NCBI GenBank assembly: GCA_035628135.1
Contig: DASPKM010000013.1
Span: 431,105-495,104 of the forward strand
Reading direction: 5' to 3'
DNA from: DASPKM01 sp035628135
GTDB lineage: Bacteria; Bacteroidota; Bacteroidia; Chitinophagales; Chitinophagaceae
Length of the DNA: 64,000 nucleotides
Every line of letters begins with the position of its first letter. Position 1 is the stretch's first letter. Position numbers and translations under genes: made by a program. The notes under the pieces are model-generated. The model did no database searches. It was not told the origin of the DNA and saw nothing but the letters and a program-made list of their open reading frames with translations. This document shows, one piece after another, positions 1-6,389 of the stretch.

Positions 1-494
1 CGGCCATTGAAGAGCCCGGTTATTTCAGCAGGCTGATCATGATTGGACCTTCTCCCAGCTATATCAATGATAAGGGATACAAGGGTGGCTTTTCAAAACA
101 GGATATCGAAGGATTGCTGGAAACAATGGAGAAGAACTACATTGGCTGGGCAAATTTCATGGCGCCGAACATCATGGGGCATAAAGAAAAGCCACACCTG
201 GGGAAGGAACTGGCGGAAAGCTTTTGTTCAACCGATCCGGTCATTGCCCGGCAGTTTGCGGAAGCCACTTTCTTTTCAGACAATCGCGCCGACCTCAAAA
301 AGAATAAAATACCCTCATTGCTGATGCAATGCTCCGAAGACATCATTGCACCGATGGAAGTTGGGGATTACCTCTCGCACAACATGCCCCATAGTACATT
401 GCGCGTGATGAAGGCTACCGGTCATTGCCCGCACATGAGCGAGCCCGAAGAGACCATCGCCCTGATAAAAGAGTATCTATCAACAACCGTGTAA
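1..494 (+). CDS. RsbQ/KAI2-like alpha/beta hydrolase, C-terminal part (5' end outside window)
   Basis: The frame is open from base 3 and lacks its start, so only about the last 164 residues are visible. The acid and histidine of an alpha/beta-hydrolase triad are recognisable: D in QCSEDIIAP and H in GHCPHMSEPEE. The serine elbow lies upstream of the window. GPSPSYINDKGYKGGF and the lid region around NYIGWANFMAP are typical of the RsbQ/KAI2 branch. In Bacillus RsbQ works with the PAS-domain phosphatase RsbP in energy-stress signalling (family knowledge). Here the stop codon overlaps the start of a PAS histidine kinase by one base (TAATG), so the two are probably translationally coupled and the hydrolase may make or pass a ligand to that PAS domain (inference). 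A general hydrolase is the alternative. Confidence 0.85.
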   Translation, partial: AIEEPGYFSRLIMIGPSPSYINDKGYKGGFSKQDIEGLLETMEKNYIGWANFMAPNIMGHKEKPHLGKELAESFCSTDPVIARQFAEATFFSDNRADLKKNKIPSLLMQCSEDIIAPMEVGDYLSHNMPHSTLRVMKATGHCPHMSEPEETIALIKEYLSTTV

Positions 495-1717
495 TGGAGC
501 AACACCTCGACAATGCACCCTGTCTATATTTTACATCTGCAGACAATGGAACTATTGTTGAGGTAAACCATACGCTTTGCAACCAGTTAGGCTATACCAA
601 AGAAGAACTAAAAGGACAAAAGCTGGAAATGATCTGCACGCTGGCCACCCGGATCTTTCAACAAACCCATTTGTTTCCGCTGCTGAAAATGCAGGGACAT
701 GCGGAGGAGATCTTTATTACCCTGCTTGCCAGGAATAAAGAAGAAGTGCCGGTATTGTTAAATGCACAGCGGCAGCTGATCGATGGCCAGCAAGTGGCCG
801 CTTACACCGGCATTGTGGTACGCAACCGTAAGAAATTCGAGGATGAACTGGTGGCTGCAAAAAAGGCCGCCGAACAATCGCTGCATGAAAATACCGCTCT
901 ACAGCAAGCCAAGGCGGAGCTGCAACAGCGCGCTGAAGAGTTGGACCACCAAATGCAATTAGTAAGCAGGCAAAACAGGGAATTGTGGCAATTCAACCGG
1001 GTTGTGACACACGACCTGCAGGAACCGGTACGCAAGCTGCTGTTGTTTACCGACCTGTTAACTGAAAGAAAAAACGAAGGCGCCTCCATCGACGTGATAC
1101 AAAAGATAAGATTGATATCGGAAAAGATGCGCGCTATTGTATCCGGATTGCAACAATATGTGTGGCTGACCGAAACACCTTTGCATTTTACAAGCGTCGA
1201 TCTTTCTGAAATTATCGGCGTATTAGAACAGGAGCTTGCAATGGAATATCCCGGAGTTTCCATTCACATAAATGCTAAAGAACTGCCTGCCTTGCCAGCC
1301 GACAAACAGCGGATGCAACTTCTTTTAAAAGAGATCATGTCCAATGCAATACGGTTCAGGAAGCAAGGGAACGAAGCAACAATACATATACAGGCAAGCA
1401 GCTTGCTGTTGAATAAGTTCAAAACAGTATCAGGAAAATACAAATATGCGGAACACCTTAAGCTGGAGATCAAGGACGAGGGATCAGGCTTCGACAATGT
1501 TTATAAAGACCAGGTATTGGAGCTGTTTAAAAAATTTCATCCCGAGAGTGGGCTGGGCATAGGACTTTCGCTTTGTAAAAAGATCGTGGAAACGCACGGC
1601 GGAAGTATATCGATTGACAGCCAGGAAAACGAGGGAACCATTGTTACCATCTGGCTGCCGCTTGAAAGAAAAGAAATGCCATTGCCTGAAAACGAGTTGA
1701 AACACGCTAAACGTTAA
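494..1717 (+). CDS. PAS-domain sensor histidine kinase, cytoplasmic
   Basis: The protein has 407 residues and no membrane segment. A PAS domain spans roughly residues 8-112 (start of motif APCLYFTSADNGTIVEVN), followed by a coiled coil rich in A, E, Q and K at about 115-165. The phosphoacceptor is H173 in VVTHDLQEP, a form common in phytochrome-type kinases. The ATPase domain shows an N-box (EIMSNAIRF), a G1 box (DEGSGF) and a G2 box (GLGIGLSLCKKI). The open frame extends upstream to 425, but the ATG at 494 is chosen because it overlaps the stop of the hydrolase and directly precedes the PAS domain. A receiver gene follows 4 bases after the stop, so the phosphorelay partner is probably that protein. 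Confidence 0.88.
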   Translation: MEQHLDNAPCLYFTSADNGTIVEVNHTLCNQLGYTKEELKGQKLEMICTLATRIFQQTHLFPLLKMQGHAEEIFITLLARNKEEVPVLLNAQRQLIDGQQVAAYTGIVVRNRKKFEDELVAAKKAAEQSLHENTALQQAKAELQQRAEELDHQMQLVSRQNRELWQFNRVVTHDLQEPVRKLLLFTDLLTERKNEGASIDVIQKIRLISEKMRAIVSGLQQYVWLTETPLHFTSVDLSEIIGVLEQELAMEYPGVSIHINAKELPALPADKQRMQLLLKEIMSNAIRFRKQGNEATIHIQASSLLLNKFKTVSGKYKYAEHLKLEIKDEGSGFDNVYKDQVLELFKKFHPESGLGIGLSLCKKIVETHGGSISIDSQENEGTIVTIWLPLERKEMPLPENELKHAKR

Positions 1718-1721
1718 CGCC

Positions 1722-2135
1722 TTGAACCATAAAGGACAAAAGACAATATTATATGTCGACGACGACGGTGATGACAGGGAATTGCTTGCGCATGCCATTC
1801 AAACTGTTGACTCGGAAGTAAATGTAGTGCTGATGGAGAACGGCCTGAAGGCCATGGATTATTTGAACAGTTCGAAGGAAAAAAAATCGGCGCTGCCCTG
1901 CCTGATAGTGCTGGACCTGAACATGCCGTACCTGAATGGCAGGCAAACCCTGGAACTGATCAGGAAAGATGAAGGCCTTCAGGAAATTCCCGTGATTATT
2001 TTTTCTTCCAGCGAAAACCCAAATGATAAAGCCACCTTCAATAGCCTGGGCATCGAGTATTTTACCAAGCCGACCAATATTTCATTTATCCATTCTATTG
2101 CCACGCATATGGTTGGGGCTTGCGGGCAAGAATAA
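1722..2135 (+). CDS. Stand-alone response regulator receiver (Rcp1/CheY-like)
   Basis: This is a 137-residue single REC domain with no output domain. The acidic pocket is DDD at residues 13-15, the phosphoacceptor is D65 in VLDLNMP, the switch residue is S in IIFSSSEN, and the conserved lysine is in YFTKPTN. The start appears to be TTG at 1722: an in-frame stop lies at 1698-1700, no ATG occurs before the first beta strand, and the kinase ends only 4 bases upstream. It belongs to the family often paired with PAS or phytochrome kinases and probably passes the phosphate to another protein or signals by protein contact (inference). Confidence 0.88.
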   Translation: MNHKGQKTILYVDDDGDDRELLAHAIQTVDSEVNVVLMENGLKAMDYLNSSKEKKSALPCLIVLDLNMPYLNGRQTLELIRKDEGLQEIPVIIFSSSENPNDKATFNSLGIEYFTKPTNISFIHSIATHMVGACGQE

Positions 2136-2142
2136 TATCTGT

Positions 2143-2367
2143 ATGAAAAAATATGGAAACACATCTGGCAACTCGGGCATTCTGGCTTATGAAATACAAG
2201 CCGATAGAATATTAATTAAATTCTCTTCGGGTGATACCTACGTATACAGCTACAAAAAACCGGGCAAGGCCGATGTTGAGGAGATGAAAGCCTTAGCGGA
2301 AAGCGGGGAAGGATTAGCTACTTATATTAATCAGCATGTTCGGGAACGGTACGACTACAAATTGTAA
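2143..2367 (+). CDS. Small KTSC-like protein
   Basis: This 74-residue protein has the pattern of the KTSC domain family: a beta hairpin (YEIQADRILIKFSSGDTYVY), a short helix, then a closing YINQHVRERY. The function of KTSC domains is not established; some are fused to lysyl-tRNA synthetase. The open frame runs further upstream into the receiver gene, but the ATG at 2143, 8 bases after the receiver stop, is preferred because the homology begins there. It may be the last gene of the hydrolase-kinase-receiver operon. It converges with the AraC-type regulator downstream. Confidence 0.6.
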   Translation: MKKYGNTSGNSGILAYEIQADRILIKFSSGDTYVYSYKKPGKADVEEMKALAESGEGLATYINQHVRERYDYKL

Positions 2368-2388
2368 AGCTGTTGCATGATCCCGAAG

Positions 2389-3357
2389 CTATCCTTTTGC
2401 ATACCTGTTCTTATACTCCACAGGTGTGGTGCCGGTAAACCTCTTAAAAATATCCCTGAAAGTTTGCGTATCGGAATAACCAACTTCAATAATAATTTCG
2501 TCGATTGACTTTCTGCCTGCTTCCAGTTCCTTCTTGCTGGCTTCTATCCTCACCTTCTGCAGGTACTCAATTACTGAACAATGGGTACACTTCTTAAATC
2601 TTCGTTCGAAAGTGCGCCTGGTCAGGTGAAGTTTATCCGCCAGCTCATCAACCGTGATCTTTTCGGCGTAATTCTCCTCAATGTATTCCTGCGATTCTAA
2701 TATTTGCGCATCATCATGATCCTTAAGCCCGTTGAATATAATAAAGGGGGTTTGATTCACCTTGTCAAGGTTTACTACGAAATGCTTTGCAATTTGTATA
2801 GACATTTCCCGCGTTACGAACTTCTCCACCAAAAACAATAACAAGTTCCAGTATGCATTACTGCCCCCGCTTGAATACAAACCGTTGTGTTCAACGATGA
2901 TCTTCTCATCGATCAATTCAACGTTGGGGTAGAAATAGCGGAACTCATTTGCGTACTGCCAGTGGGTTGTGCATTTTTTGTTCTTCAACAAACCGGTAAA
3001 GGCAAGCATAAATGCGCCTGTACATAAAGATGCTACTTCCGCGTTCTTTTTATATTGCTTCACTATCCAATCAACAAAAAACCGGTTGTTGTGCGTAGCA
3101 CTCATCATGTCTCCGTTCAATGCCGGGATTATGATCAGGTCCGTTTTGCTTAATCGCTCCGTCAGCGCTTCTGCATGAATAGTGAATAAGCCGTCTGAAA
3201 GCCTGGTCTCGCCATTGGTCCCTATAATTTTCACTTCAAACGCCTTCCTTTGGCCGGCTGCCACCAACAGGCTATTTACCTTCAGAAATACGGCCCGGGC
3301 GTCGATGATCGAAGCAAAATTTGAATCCTTTAAAGCCAGTATGGATACCTGTTTCAT
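2389..3357 (-). CDS. GlxA-type transcription regulator (DJ-1/PfpI domain plus AraC DNA-binding domain)
   Basis: The protein has 322 residues. An N-terminal DJ-1/PfpI-like domain of about 180 residues carries the nucleophile-elbow-like ASLCTGAFML and a TTHW element. The C-terminal 100 residues are an AraC/XylS double helix-turn-helix (ADKLHLTRRTFERRF and IIIEVGYSDTQTFRDIFKRFTG). The ATG at 3357 is chosen over an upstream in-frame start because the DJ-1 fold begins with MKQVSILAL. The gene is divergent from the first VOC gene. A direct-repeat element in the shared intergenic region recurs before two other local genes, so this is the natural candidate for their regulator (inference). A TACATTTG sequence on the minus strand at 3394-3401 could be its own -7 element. 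Confidence 0.88.
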   Translation of the reverse strand: MKQVSILALKDSNFASIIDARAVFLKVNSLLVAAGQRKAFEVKIIGTNGETRLSDGLFTIHAEALTERLSKTDLIIIPALNGDMMSATHNNRFFVDWIVKQYKKNAEVASLCTGAFMLAFTGLLKNKKCTTHWQYANEFRYFYPNVELIDEKIIVEHNGLYSSGGSNAYWNLLLFLVEKFVTREMSIQIAKHFVVNLDKVNQTPFIIFNGLKDHDDAQILESQEYIEENYAEKITVDELADKLHLTRRTFERRFKKCTHCSVIEYLQKVRIEASKKELEAGRKSIDEIIIEVGYSDTQTFRDIFKRFTGTTPVEYKNRYAKG

Positions 3358-3412
3358 AATACTGTATGTTGATCGGCAACTATCATTACCAGACAAATGT
3401 AAACATAATGTT

Positions 3413-3481
3413 TGTCGCATTTGGCATACATAGAATGTCGTATTTACCTATCCCCTGATAGGATAACCGCGCCTACTTTTG
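3413..3481 (+). promoter_or_regulatory. Promoter with paired TGTCG sites, first VOC operon
   Basis: Site I is TGTCGCATTTGG (3413-3424). Site II is TGTCGTATTTAC (3436-3447), starting 23 bases later. A Bacteroidota-type -7 element TACTTTTG (3474-3481) begins exactly 26 bases after site II, and the ATG follows at 3505. The same layout occurs before the genes starting at 4566 (+) and 6231 (-). Two direct half-sites about two helical turns apart next to the -33 region are what an AraC-family activator would use (family knowledge). The assignment to the adjacent GlxA/AraC protein is inference. Confidence 0.6.
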
Positions 3482-3504
3482 TCGAGTAATTAAACATTTG
3501 CATC

Positions 3505-3924
3505 ATGAAAAGCATCGACATCTACCTGCACTTCAATGGCAACAGCGAAAAAGCAATGAACTTTTACAAAAAGGTCCTGGGAGGCGAATTCACCAACGTA
3601 CAACGCTATAAGGATATTCCGGGAAGCGAAAAAATGAATGAAGACGATAAGGAAAAGATGATACATATTTCGCTGAAAGTATCAGAACAGATCACGCTTA
3701 TGGCATCTGACACGGTTACGCAAATGGAAGGCCGGATGAACTTCGGAAACAATTTTCATATATGCGTGCAAGCAGCCAATGAAAAAGAAGCTGACAAGCT
3801 GTTCAATGCACTTTCCGAAGACGGCAAGATAGAAATGCCGATGAACAAAACATTCTGGGGCGCCTATTTCGGCATGTGCGTAGACAAGTTTGGCATTCAG
3901 TGGATGATAAATTATACGGCATAA
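3505..3924 (+). CDS. VOC-superfamily protein, PhnB-like
   Basis: The protein has 139 residues with two beta-alpha-beta-beta-beta modules typical of the vicinal oxygen chelate fold. Recognisable elements are IYLHFNGNSEKAMNFYKKVLGG at the start, MASD in the middle strand, and FWGAYFGMCVDKFGIQWMINY at the end, which are the hallmarks of PhnB/YjdN-type proteins. Their biochemical roles are mostly unproven. It probably heads a short operon with the DUF4287 gene (18-base gap) and perhaps the DUF4342 gene. The promoter carries the shared TGTCG element. Confidence 0.85.
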   Translation: MKSIDIYLHFNGNSEKAMNFYKKVLGGEFTNVQRYKDIPGSEKMNEDDKEKMIHISLKVSEQITLMASDTVTQMEGRMNFGNNFHICVQAANEKEADKLFNALSEDGKIEMPMNKTFWGAYFGMCVDKFGIQWMINYTA

Positions 3925-3942
3925 CAATTAAAACTTTTAACC

Positions 3943-4152
3943 ATGTCGTTCCAGGCATACCTTGACAACATCAAAGCAAAAACCGGAAAATCCCCGGAAG
4001 CGTTTAAAAAGCTCGCCCTGAAGAAAGGGTTGCTTAAACCAGAAACCAAGGCGGGTGAAATAGTCGCCTGGCTAAAAAAAGATTTCGAGCTGGGCCATGG
4101 ACATGCAATGGCGATCTATGCTTACCTGAAAGGGAAGCGGACTGATTCATGA
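3943..4152 (+). CDS. DUF4287 family protein
   Basis: This is a 69-residue protein covering most of a DUF4287 domain: MSFQAYLDNIKAKTGKSPEAF, then LKPETKAGEIVAWLKKDFELGHGHAMAIYAYLKG. The GHGHAMA element is characteristic. The function is unknown. In other genomes DUF4287 is often found with DUF5655 or beside VOC and SRPBCC genes (family knowledge). It follows the VOC gene by 18 bases on the same strand, which suggests co-transcription from the TGTCG-type promoter. Confidence 0.82.
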   Translation: MSFQAYLDNIKAKTGKSPEAFKKLALKKGLLKPETKAGEIVAWLKKDFELGHGHAMAIYAYLKGKRTDS

Positions 4153-4207
4153 ATCCGGCCGAATTGACTAAATTCGCGGTCTGCACCAGCACATAAAAAC
4201 GATCTGT

Positions 4208-4471
4208 ATGTCCACAAAAAAAGAAACCTTCAATATCAACGGCGAAGACCTGCTGAATAAAATCAAAGACCTCATCAAAGAAGGCAACGTCCGGAAAATC
4301 ACCATCAACGATAAGTCGGGAAAAGAGCTCATGAGCTTTCCCGTAACGGTGGGCGTGGTAGGCATATTGCTCGCCCCGGTGCTCGCGGCCATCGGCGCGC
4401 TCGCCGCATTGATCACGGAATGCACTATTACGGTAGAAAAAGAAGAACAAAAAGAGGAAGAAAAAACGTAG
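4208..4471 (+). CDS. DUF4342 family small membrane-associated protein
   Basis: The protein has 87 residues. The first 45 form a basic and acidic domain (GEDLLNKIKDLIKEGNVRKITI) and a central segment of about 30 hydrophobic residues (FPVTVGVVGILLAPVLAAIG) is followed by a charged tail rich in E and K. This matches DUF4342, whose role is unknown. The hydrophobic segment predicts membrane association. It lies 55 bases after the DUF4287 gene on the same strand and may be in the same transcript. Confidence 0.78.
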   Translation: MSTKKETFNINGEDLLNKIKDLIKEGNVRKITINDKSGKELMSFPVTVGVVGILLAPVLAAIGALAALITECTITVEKEEQKEEEKT

Positions 4472-4473
4472 CA

Positions 4474-4541
4474 CGTCGCAACCGGCCCGTTATAATGTCG
4501 CATTTACACCACAACAAAGATTTTTTGTGCAGCTATGTTTG
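4474..4541 (+). promoter_or_regulatory. Promoter with paired TGTCG sites, second VOC operon
   Basis: Site II is TGTCGCATTTAC (4496-4507), identical to the site before the first VOC gene except at one base. A TATGTTTG -7 element (4534-4541) begins 26 bases after it, the same spacing as at the other promoter. A weaker site I, CGTCGCAACCGG, lies at 4474-4485, starting 22 bases upstream of site II. The start codon of the second VOC gene follows at 4566. Confidence 0.58.
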
Positions 4542-4565
4542 CAGTAACAATTAAAAGCAATCGTT

Positions 4566-5042
4566 ATGCAAAAGATCACACCCTTCTTGTGGTTCGATGG
4601 ACAGGCCGAAGAAGCTGCAAGGCTGTACACTTCTATTTTTCCCAATTCAAAGGTTGTTAGCGTTAAGCATTGGGGCGAAGGAACCCCATTTCCCAAAGAC
4701 CAGGCAATGACCGTAGTGTTTGAGCTGCAAGGCCAGCGATTTTATGCGATGGACGCCGGCCCGGAATTTAACTTCACCGAAGCCATTTCGATGTATGTGG
4801 ATTGCAAGGACCAGCAAGAGGTAGATTACTATTGGGACCGCCTTACCGCCGGCGGAGGCCAGGAACAACCCTGCGGCTGGCTGAAAGATAAATTCGGTTT
4901 ATCGTGGCAGATAGTTCCGAAGGCATTGCCCGAAATGCTGCAGGATAATGACAAGGCAAAAGCAGGCAGGGCAATGCAGGCAATGATGCAAATGAAAAAG
5001 ATCGATATCGCCACTCTGCAGAAAGCATATAATGGCAAATAA
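4566..5042 (+). CDS. VOC-superfamily protein, PhnB / 3-demethylubiquinone methyltransferase-like annotation group
   Basis: The protein has 158 residues. It shows ITPFLWFDGQAEEAARLYTSIFPNSKV, FYAMDAGPEFNFTEAISMYVDC and DRLTAGGGQEQPCGWLKDKFGLSWQIVP, which are diagnostic of the PhnB-like VOC group often labelled 3-demethylubiquinone-9 3-methyltransferase. No methyltransferase motif is present, so that label should not be taken literally. The C-terminal DNDKAKAGRAMQAMMQMKKIDIATL is also typical of the group. It overlaps the next gene by 11 bases, so the two are co-translated. Confidence 0.87.
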   Translation: MQKITPFLWFDGQAEEAARLYTSIFPNSKVVSVKHWGEGTPFPKDQAMTVVFELQGQRFYAMDAGPEFNFTEAISMYVDCKDQQEVDYYWDRLTAGGGQEQPCGWLKDKFGLSWQIVPKALPEMLQDNDKAKAGRAMQAMMQMKKIDIATLQKAYNGK

Positions 5043-5760
5043 ATTAACGGCCAAGCACTTCGTTAAACGACTGAAAGCAATGCAGTCCGATAAAGAACTG
5101 GAAAAGATCCAGCGCTATTTTAAATCAGGCGAAGGACAGTATGCCGAAGGAGATGTTTTTATAGGCGTGAAGATGGGACAGGTATTCGCGCTTGCCAAAG
5201 AATTCATTGAAATGCCACCGGCTGAAATTGAAAAATTGCTCGACGATCGCATTCATGAAGTAAGGGCCGGCGCGGTCAGCATCATGGACAAACAGGCACG
5301 CAATAAAAAAACGCCTGAAACAAGACGCAAAGAATTATTTGAACTGTATATTAAACGCCATGACCGCATCAACAACTGGGACCTCGTAGACCTGGGATGC
5401 TTGTACATGACCGGCAGCTACCTGTTCAACAAACCACGTAACATCCTGTATAAACTTGCACGTTCTAAAAACATGTGGGAGCGCCGCTCCGCCATTGTCA
5501 GCACCACCTATTTCATACGACAAGGCGACGTGAGCGACACATTTAAAATAGCAGATATCCTGGTGAAAGACGAAGAAGAACTGGTACACAAAGGTACCGG
5601 CTGGATGCTGCGCTTCGCCGGTGAAAAGGACAAGAAGCAACTATTAGCCTTTCTCGACAAACATGCCGCTACCATGCCACGTACATTGCTGCGGTACGCC
5701 ATCGAGCGACTGGATAAAAAACTAAAAGATCATTATATGAACATGAAAAAGGCCGGGTAA
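5032..5760 (+). CDS. AlkD-like DNA alkylation repair protein
   Basis: The protein has 242 residues and is built of alpha-helical HEAT-like repeats. INNWDLVDLG, SKNMWERRSAIVS and VHKGTGWMLR match the conserved segments of the AlkD family, including W and D residues that in Bacillus AlkD contact the alkylated base or the DNA backbone (family knowledge). It is expected to release N3- or N7-alkylpurines by glycosylase action. The start at 5032 overlaps the end of the VOC gene by 11 bases in another frame. Its stop codon falls within the loop of a hairpin terminator. A repair gene with VOC and SRPBCC genes fits a stress regulon. Confidence 0.85.
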   Translation: MANKLTAKHFVKRLKAMQSDKELEKIQRYFKSGEGQYAEGDVFIGVKMGQVFALAKEFIEMPPAEIEKLLDDRIHEVRAGAVSIMDKQARNKKTPETRRKELFELYIKRHDRINNWDLVDLGCLYMTGSYLFNKPRNILYKLARSKNMWERRSAIVSTTYFIRQGDVSDTFKIADILVKDEEELVHKGTGWMLRFAGEKDKKQLLAFLDKHAATMPRTLLRYAIERLDKKLKDHYMNMKKAG

Positions 5761-5772
5761 TGTCCCGGCCTT
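5749..5772. terminator. Bidirectional hairpin terminator between AlkD and SRPBCC genes
   Basis: The 9-base arms AAGGCCGGG and CCCGGCCTT pair around a 6-base loop that contains the AlkD stop codon. A run of A residues precedes the left arm, giving a U tract on the minus strand, so termination is expected to be stronger for the convergent SRPBCC gene. Confidence 0.7.
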
Positions 5773-5790
5773 GCTGTATCGTTGCTATTA

Positions 5791-6231
5791 TCAATTGTTT
5801 TCCGCCAGCTCCTTCACCTTGTTCAAGGCCTTGGGAAAAGTAGTGGTGAAATAGTCTTTCCATTCATCGCTTATATCCATCTGAACAGCTAATTCTGTAT
5901 TGTCACCGACCGGCTTCAGGGTATAATTCTCCAGCGCGCCCGCCCATTGCTTCACTTCTTCGCTTTCCGTATCTTCCACGCCGTCTTTTACAATGCCAAG
6001 GTGCCTGATAGACATAAATTCATTGGGCACGTTCTCGGCAATTGTAGACACCATTCCACTGCCCTTGCCATCGAGGAAGAGCACCTTGCTGCCTTTTTTC
6101 CAATCGGTTTCCGCATGCGAACCTTCGCTGAAGACGGAAGTCCATGCGGGATAAGTAGCATCGTTCCAAAGCACATCCCATACTTTTTCCCTGGGAGCGT
6201 TAATGGAAACTTTGAATTCTTGCTTTTGCAT
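5791..6231 (-). CDS. SRPBCC-fold protein (polyketide cyclase/AHSA1-like)
   Basis: The 146-residue protein begins MQKQEFKVSINAPREKVWDVLW and continues with YPAWTSVFSEGSHAETDWKKGSKVLFLD, the START/SRPBCC pattern of a strand, a proline-rich turn, a helix and a WxxG element. Such proteins bind hydrophobic ligands; the ligand here is unknown. The ATG at 6231 is chosen over an upstream in-frame start because the fold begins there. Its promoter on the minus strand carries the same paired TGTCG motif as the two VOC genes. Confidence 0.8.
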   Translation of the reverse strand: MQKQEFKVSINAPREKVWDVLWNDATYPAWTSVFSEGSHAETDWKKGSKVLFLDGKGSGMVSTIAENVPNEFMSIRHLGIVKDGVEDTESEEVKQWAGALENYTLKPVGDNTELAVQMDISDEWKDYFTTTFPKALNKVKELAENN

Positions 6232-6265
6232 AATCGAAGATTTTGAAGTGATGAATGTTCTGCCA

Positions 6266-6332
6266 CAAAGATGAAACAGTTTTTTACCAAAAAGGCGGTG
6301 TAAAAGCGACAAATCCGGGGCCAATCACGACA
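6266..6332 (-). promoter_or_regulatory. Promoter with paired TGTCG sites, SRPBCC gene
   Basis: Read on the minus strand, site I is TGTCGTGATTGG (6332 to 6321) and site II is TGTCGCTTTTAC (6311 to 6300), starting 21 bases apart. A CATCTTTG sequence (6273 to 6266), one base from the TAnnTTTG consensus, begins 26 bases after site II, exactly as at the promoters of the two VOC genes. The start codon follows 34 bases later. Confidence 0.55.
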
Positions 6333-6389
6333 AACTTGCATTAATTTTATAGCCTGCTGATGAGACCGCCCTTTTAAAACTACACTGCC

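Noticed and set aside
4566..5042. 3-demethylubiquinone methyltransferase
   Set aside because: It is a VOC-fold protein without any SAM-binding motif; the name is a known misleading label for the family.
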